DNA of 64,000 bases from Panaeolus papilionaceus (taxonomy: Eukaryota; Basidiomycota; Agaricomycetes; Agaricales), in NCBI GenBank assembly GCA_015501605.1, contig JADNRZ010000028.1, forward strand, positions 62,001 through 126,000, given 5' to 3'. The position numbers and the translations under genes are program-made. The notes beneath the pieces were generated by a model. That model worked only from the letters and a program-made list of their open reading frames with translations, was not told the origin of the DNA and searched no databases. This document shows positions 57,241 through 64,000 of the stretch, in pieces (within the stretch, counting starts at the first letter, position 1; each line of letters starts with the position of its first letter).

Positions 57241-57739
57241 GGTTTTGTTGTCTTTTTGTTGCTTGTTCTCTTCTCATTTTTGTTGTGGTTGTTGCCATCG
57301 ATGTGACTGTCTATCTATTTTTACCCTTCCTCGTATCTACATTTGGGTCCTCCACAGATTAGCTTTCCGTTGCATTCATTCATATTCCTCGTTTCCGAGT
57401 TCAACTCCGTTTTCAGTCCCCTCATGTCAATCATCAGCTGAATTGTCATACATCTTGCTGTTATATTCTTGGTTTCATTGCCACGTCGTCGTCTACGACG
57501 CGTATTACGTCTGGCATCTACATCCTCTGGGGATAATTTCGTTAAAGGGTTTGGGTCGTTGTACCATGATGTACGTGCCGCGACAAGGGTACTTTTTTTG
57601 TCTTTTTGACTTCCCCTGAGCAGCTGGGTCGACGAACTGTCGCCTTCGTATTTGGTCATGACTGTTTTGTTGTTGTCCCTTTTTCGTTGGAGGGAGTCGT
57701 GCACGAGCAACGTTTTTCGCTCTTCTATTTTTATATCTT

Positions 57740-58626
57740 CACCTCGCCTTGGTGGTGTGCTTCAGGATTTGGGTTTAGTGCCTCATCTCGGACGTGTATA
57801 GGCTATGTCATACCTCGCCCTTTCTCCTCCACCCTCTGCCCCTCACATTCTGTTCTTTTCATTTTTATGAGCTGGGCTGGAAGGGGCTAGCTCGTTAGAG
57901 AGTAGGAGTCTACCGTAATACCTGTCTCTTCCCCGGGTCCATTCGTCTGCTTTTTTATCTATATTTTTTGTGTTTCGTTCCACACTTTCGCGTCGTGGGT
58001 TTGATTCTATACTTTATTTTTGGTCGTATGAGAAGTGGGGATTTCAAAATGGGACCTTGAGAAAGACAAGTGGATGTAGATGGTGTTGAGAGCAGGTTGG
58101 TGTTCTCGCGGCCGTCAGAGTCTTTTTCTTTCTTTCCAACCTTGGTCTGACCTCCATTGTGGATGTAGATCGTGCTGCGCCTCCTTCCACTCTATATCGT
58201 TCTCAAAATGAAACCAGATTAGGGCCGCATATCCAGTTGGAACTGCCCCCCATCTGTCCATTTTTACCCGTTTTTCTCACCCAGTGGTCGTTGGACAAGC
58301 GAGATGAGACATTTTATTTATCTTCTCGTTTTGGGAATGCTGTGGTTGGGTTGATGATGCGACGGCAATGATCTGGGTGAGAAAGGCGAGAGTGGTGGTT
58401 GTTTTTCTCTGGTCTTTTTATGCAACTTGTCCTCGTCCTCGTCTTCTTTTCGCCGCGTGGCGTGTCTGGCACATCCCTTCTCAATACACGGCTGGGATTA
58501 TTCATCATCGTCTCCCATTCGTTTCTTCCTCCTTCTCATCATCTTCATATTTTTTTCTTGGTTGCGGTGTCAAGTTCTAGTCTTTACGACATTCTACTCG
58601 CGTAAATATTCAACCTCTTCATTCCG
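57740..58626 (-). repeat. About 1.1-kb dispersed repeat, inverted copy 2
   Basis: Reverse-complement counterpart of 34990-36060. Shared blocks include CTTCACCTCGCCTTGGTGG (57739-57757), TCTTCCCCGGGTCCATTCGT (57928-57947) and TTTTCGCCGCGTGGCGTGTC (58447-58466). It is highly pyrimidine-rich on the plus strand. It may be part of a non-coding mobile element or a shared 5' flank. Confidence 0.6.
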
Positions 58627-58832
58627 TCCGTCTTTTTCATTCCTTATTTCGTTATTTCTTTGAGATCCAGAGAAGACCCCTCGTATTATATTCCTTCATT
58701 TCTTTTCAATTTCTTACATTCCAGCTCTGTATCATCGCTAACTTATGCTCTTTTTAGGAACTCCTCAATTTCTCTCCTATCGCCCTGTCTCCAACAATCC
58801 GACAAGCTCTCCTATCAAACCACTCTAGCGAT

Positions 58833-60255
58833 ATGCACCTCCCCAAATCCAGACCCATCCCCTCGCTCACTGACTACGCATCCCCACCTCCCCCATCATC
58901 CCTACACAACCCCCTCAACGGTAACGGCAACGGTTTCAATATACTCCGTCTACGCGTACCCAATACAAAACACTGGCCACCCGAAGTGCAAGAGAACAAT
59001 AAGCGATTGACCAAACTCCTTGAGCACATCAAGTCACGGCATCACCTGCTGTTGCACAGGGTGTGTTGGAGTGGAAGAAGAGTGAATGCGGGGCATCGCG
59101 ACGAAGGCGGATGAGGGGAGTGTAAATGTGGGGGATCAGAACGACAGTAGAGCGAACCTGTCGGCGTTGTTGAAAATAAGGGAGATTAAGAATAGGAATG
59201 TTTAGAGGCTCCTAGATTCGCCAGCTCATCCTGCTCTGCTGGGTGTTGAGTGGTTGGACATGCACCTCAACAACGGCCATTCCTCTGCCCTCGTTCACTC
59301 CCTTTCGCCCGTCCTTTCCCCAACTCTGGGTTTAGGTTTGCGACTTGGCGTTCCTCCCTCCCATCGTCTCGCGCCGTCGCTCCTCATGTAGTCTCCTGAC
59401 ATCACAACAAAGGAGGCAAAGAAAGAGTTGGTTGACGTGTCGCTTTCAGCGCTGAACCCAGCCAACAAGAAAGCAAGGGCTTCGTCCACCATCCTCAGCG
59501 ATGGACACTGTTTTTTCAGGAAACAGCCATCTCAACCCTCAACCGCTAATTCTGCCACTCAGTGCTCGTCGTCTGCCACGTCTTCAGCCCCACCAGCTTC
59601 CACTGCCCCAGTGCAGAAACTCAGCATGTCTCCACGTCCCTCAGCATCGTCAGTTCGTCCAATGGTACATGCATCAGCTCCCAGAGCGGTGTCACCTCTG
59701 GCTTAGCACCTGCTTCACCTATTCATTTGATCACCACTGGCTGTGCCTTCCTTGTTGTTGTCGCCGACAATGACAATAAATCAATTACCGGTGAATGGCC
59801 CCAGGATGCCTTACAGGCACAACATACATATCACTACCGACTTGGAGAGGCCAACGCAACGATGTATGTTTTCATTACTTATATATCTTTTCTTATGACT
59901 TATCCAACGTGTTTTTAAAGTAGAATCTACTTCGTCCGCGTCTCATCCTTCAAGTTGTCACAATCCTCATTCCTCTTCATAGACACTGCTTCATCGTTGA
60001 GTGTAATCCGATAGGCCCCAAACGTGGTGTTGTGGCTTTCTCCTTTAGGCAGACGAGCTACCCGTTCATTGCCTCACCCCAACTCATCCACGTTCACTCT
60101 CTATCAAGCCACTCTGCCATCCCGCCCAGCGGTCTCTAGGTTCAACTGTGCCGCCTCTGGCGTGGATTCTTCCAACACGCTCGCCTCTGCATCCTTCCAA
60201 ACGCCCTCACATAGCATCACAGCCTCAGAATACGGCACAGTCTTCTCGAGCTACT
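58833..60255 (+). pseudogene. Decayed gene, paralogous copy 1
   Basis: It starts MHLPKSRPIPSLTDYASPPP and continues with RLRVPNTKHWPPEVQENNKR and LTKLLEHIKSRHHLLL, a coding-like basic N-terminus. After a frameshift come ANLSALLKIREIKNRNV, a TAG (59203-59205) and RLLDSPAHPALLGVEWLDMH. A later frame (59428-59706) is Ser/Ala/Pro-rich (APPASTAPVQKLSMSPRPSA) and is similar to 62290-62540. A further piece after an intron-like gap (about 59930-60255) is Ser-rich. Several stops and frameshifts show it is not functional. Family unknown. Confidence 0.5.
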
Positions 60256-60259
60256 AAGC

Positions 60260-61680
60260 CTTCCAGCCGTGGCTCAAGAACCACTATTTCATGATTTAAA
60301 AAATCTGCTGAAATAGTTCCTTGAAGGGATGCTTATCGTGGTCGTGTCCTCCCTTGCTTGAATTTCTTCACTCCTACTCTCTTCTCGTCCCTCCATGACC
60401 TCCTAGAACCCTGTCTATCCGCGTCTTTCTTTCAATTACTCAATTTATTGCGGTTTATCACCTTTATTTTTCCAAAACCGTGATAAGTATGTCGTTTCTA
60501 GCCTAGTGTAAGGTAGAGGACATTGACTTTTCTTACACGTTTTCCTTGCTTCTTTCCTTTTTGTCTTGTTATTTCGTGCTTCCCTTTTCTATTACTCCCT
60601 ACTCTGCGTCCCCCATCCTGCTCTCCTCCGCCCAAAATTTCAAAGCTTCAGAACCAGCGGAAATACGTTCACTTAAGAAAAAGGTGAACGATTTCACCTT
60701 TGAATGTGAACAGTCCGTGTCACATCACGGTTCCTTATCTTTCACTTTGATTGTTCACTTTTGGTGCTACATATCTCTCTTCACTTTCCCTTGACTTGTC
60801 ATCCTTCACTTTCCATCCTGATTTCGTTCACTTTTTAATTCTTGTTCACGTCGTCCTTGTTTAACTCTTGCCTCTCATCCTCTTTTCTTTCATCTTGCTT
60901 GCAACAGCTTCAACATCAGTCGAAGAAAAATATTATAGGCCGACGAATCCCCGAATCCCACTAAATTTGGTTGTAAGTCGTTTTTCTTTCTTTTCGTGCT
61001 CTTTTTTCAGTGTTGTTGATGTGGGATATATATCCTTGCTCGATATTCATCAGCACCACTATCTTCGTCACACGAAAACGGGACGAGTCTGGAGGCGAAT
61101 ATATGGGCATAGGCGTTGAGTACGATGTTGGATGCGACGCATGGGCGGGAAGGGGCTGATTTAGGGCCGTTGGTGGGGACGAATAAGAGGAGGGGGTTTA
61201 GGGCGAGGGCGAGGGCGAGTGTGCTGGGGAGTGGAGGCTTGGGGGGGACAGAAATCGTTCTACCGAGGGTTGTGAGGGGGAATGTAGATGGTGAGGAAGG
61301 GAAGGAAGGGAAGGCTTGAGAGAGTGGTTGTAGATAAGACTGTCGAAGCCGGTTGGTTTTTTTTCTTTTAATGTTAGTTTTGTGCGCTCATGACATGATG
61401 CTGATGTTTTTGTTGCAGTGGATCCACGACTACAACAACATGGTTAAGACCTTTTGATCCTGGCACGGAAGAGGAGAAGATTCATCTGAGGATGAGGGGA
61501 GATGTGCACGGAGGAGGGTGGTGGGGAAGAAGAGCCAGGATGGGATGGCGAAAACGCAGACGCAGACGTCGGAGGAGGGTAAAGGGACGAGGGAGGGGTT
61601 TTGAGTGAGGGTATGTTCATTCCTTCATTTTTATTTTATTTTACGACAATATATCCTGAAGCTTTTTACAGAAGAGTTAG
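60260..61680. other. No supported gene
   Basis: Pyrimidine-rich to 61000, then short G-rich frames (61116-61319) and Arg-rich pieces (61480-61600) that may be remains of the 5' part of the next pseudogene. Nothing definite. Confidence 0.25.
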
Positions 61681-63177
61681 CGATGCCCACCATGCAACCT
61701 TCTCCAATGCCTGCTTCCCTTGTTCCAACGAAGATTTCATCGGCTGAAGAGGCGAGAACGGTTGTTGTTCATGTTGCTGAGAAGGTCAGGGATGACAAGC
61801 AGGTGGCTGGAAAGGACACTTAGAAGGAAAAGATGGAGGTGGATGGCGCTCAGAACGAGGTTGAGGTCGAGGTTTATGGTTGGAAAGATGAAGCCAGTGA
61901 TGTGGCTATGGGAGACGTGTAGGCTGTCTCACCGGTGGCTGATAAATCACCAACGGATTTGCCTGCGCCTTCGCCTTCAACATCAACAACGATATTGCCC
62001 TCATCACCAGGGGAGACACCAACTGCTGGGGCTAGGGTGACCTTAGGTCCTGGGGTCTCTCTGGCACTCATTCTTGGTTCTGGATTGAACAACGCCAGCA
62101 AGTTCGGCGAATCTCACACCTGCTAACAGTCCACCAGCGACTTTGACTCCTTCACCCGCTCATCGGTCTGCCACACCACCTGGCCTATTAGCAGCCTCAA
62201 CAGCTTCTGCTTCTCCCCAGCGACGAGCACCGTTACTCAAGGACAAAGCCCTCCACCACCTGTACCCGTCTCTGCTGCTCCTCAGCCCCCGTTGTCGTCT
62301 GCCACGTCCAGCTCCATCACCTTCCTCTGCTCCAGCGCAGAAACTCAACACACCTCCACCTCCCTCAGCATCGTGCAACAGTACATGCGCCTGCCCTCAG
62401 TGCATCAACGCCTTTACGTTTGGCACACTGTTATCCTATTCATCCCGATACGAGGAATTGGCAAGCATCACCGCCGCCTGTGTCATCCTCATTGTCTTCC
62501 CCGACAATGACGATAAATCACTCGTCAGTGAGCATCCCTACCTCCACAAGCTCGGTGAGGACGACTCCTGCTCACACGTAACATCAGAATCCAGCAGACC
62601 GAGAAATTGGGGAACATGAGAGTGAGGGTGATGCCAGACAACGTATGTTTTCATCACCTTTTTTCTAATCTTTATTATTCGTCTGACATCTTGTTTTTAA
62701 AATAGATTCCCCATCCTCTGTGTCTCATCATTCAATTTCACATAATCCCCACTCATCTTCATTCAACGCTCTTCTGCTGCCGAGTGCCAATTCCATGGGT
62801 CCTAAACGCGCCCCTTTCCCTATGTACAGGCAGGCGACGAGTTATCCCTACGTTCGCAATGCTGCCAATCAGTCTCAACATACGCCATCGCACTCACCTC
62901 AGACCCATGCATGTTCATTCTCTCTCAAGCCTACGCTTCTTCTGTACCGTCCAGAAGCATTGAGGCGAACGGCGTCGCATCTGATGATGACTCGTCTACC
63001 ACCCCCACTTCGGCTTCAGCGTCCACACCTACATCAGGCAAACGACCCACTCTGCTCGACAAGGCTAAAACCTACCACAGCTCCTTCCGAATCCACACCA
63101 TATACCATAACTTCCAACTACAGCCAAGTCCCACCTACCGCTTGCGCTGAGACAAAGCATCAACAACAAGTCCCTTA
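61680..63177 (+). pseudogene. Decayed gene, paralogous copy 2
   Basis: Ser/Pro/Thr-rich pieces read PTMQPSPMPASLVPTKISSA, VEVYGWKDEASDVAMGDV, SPTDLPAPSPSTSTTILPSS and APSPSSAPAQKLNTPPPPSA. The last of these and the following CCGACAATGAC-AAATCA block parallel 59560-59800. The following exon-like piece (62706-63177) begins SPSSVSHHSISHNPHSSS, paralleling copy 1 near 59935. TAG and TGA codons interrupt it. No domain is recognised. Confidence 0.4.
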
Positions 63178-63179
63178 AC

Positions 63180-63555
63180 GCACGACCTCCCTATGCGTAG
63201 CATCCTGCTCTTTGCCCCCTGTACCCTTCGTGGTCCAAGCCTCCCAATGCACCTACAGAAGGGAGTAACGGCGTCCCCCAATGCCAGTATTTCCCTTCTC
63301 TTTCTTTCATTCACATTTATTCATCTCGTTGTCTCTTTAACTTGCTGTTGATTTTCTTCTACTCCTCTTATGTCATTATTTCATTTTGCGGCTACTAGAT
63401 GGATAGATAGACAGATACGGAGCTGTCGTCCAGAGTGCGTAAACTGAAATAATAATAAAAAGTTTCATTTGTCAAAATGCGAGTTTTTGATAGTGAGACA
63501 GTAGTTTATTGGTCTAGATCTGAAATATTGAATGAAATGGTACGGTAATTGGCAT
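63180..63555. other. Intergenic, no gene seen
   Basis: Pyrimidine-rich then AT-rich sequence. It would hold the 3' UTRs of the flanking converging genes. Confidence 0.3.
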
Positions 63556-63559
63556 TTTG

Positions 63560-64000
63560 TTAGAGTGTGTGTGATCTAAATGTTTCATTAGGGTCAAATA
63601 GAGCTTTTACGCCATCCAGCAGGAAGGAAAAATCCAATTTCGCTTCGACCTTCCTGGTATTCTCATGAATGCTCCACCCCGATACAACGTTTCGCTTGTC
63701 AGATTTAAACTGGTATTGCGCGATCCAGAAACCGTGAGGCGTGGTTGAGGCACTGAGCCATATCTGGAGCCCGTTTTTACCTTCCATGATATTGATTCGA
63801 TGGTTACCTGGGAGAATGCACTAAGAAGCTTTTTGCTATCGGGGTCGTAGAATGTGAGTGGCTGTTACGATTTCCCGATGTTGTTAGCTTTGATAATGAT
63901 ATGTTGAAAAAGTCACGCACAGAATTAAGCATGCGTCGAACAACCGCAGGGAAAACAACTTGGCTGAAATTCAATGCTTTAATCTTGTCATCGACCCATT
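63560..64000 (-). CDS. C-terminal part of a gene entering from the right
   Basis: The minus-strand last exon (about 63787-63560) encodes NGLQIWLSASTTPHGFWIAQ, YQFKSDKRNVVSGWSIHENT and VEAKLDFSFLLDGVKALFDP. Upstream pieces are PLTFYDPDSKKLLSAFSQ (about 63851-63807) and WVDDKIKALNFSQVVFPAVV (63998 on), separated by intron-like sequence. The start lies outside the window. The beta-rich look suggests a globular domain, but I do not recognise it. Confidence 0.45.

Noticed and set aside
57321..57710. 129-codon minus-strand frame
   Set aside because: Low-complexity sequence at the edge of the repeat; it has no features of a real protein.
1..64000. CRISPR arrays, rRNA genes and intact tRNA genes
   Set aside because: No regularly spaced short repeats, rRNA-like sequence or complete tRNA cloverleaf were seen; the organism appears to be a fungus.

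Overview
The window looks like a transposon-rich, gene-poor segment of a filamentous basidiomycete genome, most likely an Agaricomycete. The reasons are short GT-AG introns of about 45-90 nt, a Zn(II)2Cys6 regulator, a Ty3/Gypsy element of mushroom type, SLM1/RGC1-like, PDK-like and PKS/MFS remnants, and many transposon-associated hypothetical proteins. No rRNA, intact tRNA or CRISPR array was recognised. Most identifiable host genes are fragments with frameshifts or in-frame stops, so this is mainly a graveyard region.

Layout: 1-1.2 kb is a TIR element with a tRNA-like core, followed by a decayed minus-strand gene (1.3-2.4 kb) and an apparently intact minus-strand regulator with a divergent WW-like motif and a C-terminal Zn2Cys6 cluster (3.2-5.2 kb). 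6.1-9.4 kb holds four non-autonomous DNA elements around one broken gene. 9.8-11.6 kb is a frameshifted SLM1-like BAR/PH gene, and 14.1-14.6 kb is the 5' end of a 3-ketoacyl-CoA thiolase with a stop next to its catalytic cysteine. 15.1-23.6 kb is a dead Ty3/Gypsy element with two nested insertions whose target duplications can be read. 24-28 kb is unresolved.

28.5-30.4 kb and 48.6-51.9 kb carry the most striking content: two AT-rich, intron-rich genes whose exons join in frame with no lesion (489 and 835 aa). Each ends in an H-x-D motif followed, exactly 51 residues from the first His, by a second His in an HGT context. I read them as Fe(II)/2-oxoglutarate dioxygenases, plausibly of the fungal TET/JBP-like group that is associated with mushroom transposons. 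Broken transposon-associated genes flank both.

Between and after them lie dispersed repeats (32.4-39.4 kb and 57.7-58.6 kb), an acidic nuclear-type protein, a proline-rich fragment, a decayed multi-exon gene (40-41.5 kb), a 5'-truncated MFS transporter fused to a PKS ketoreductase fragment (43.2-46.6 kb), a broken coiled-coil gene (52.5-54.5 kb), a pyruvate dehydrogenase kinase fragment (57 kb) and two related decayed genes (58.8-63.2 kb). A minus-strand gene enters from the right edge. All gene models were made by eye from reading frames and splice signals; family names come from remembered motifs, not searches.
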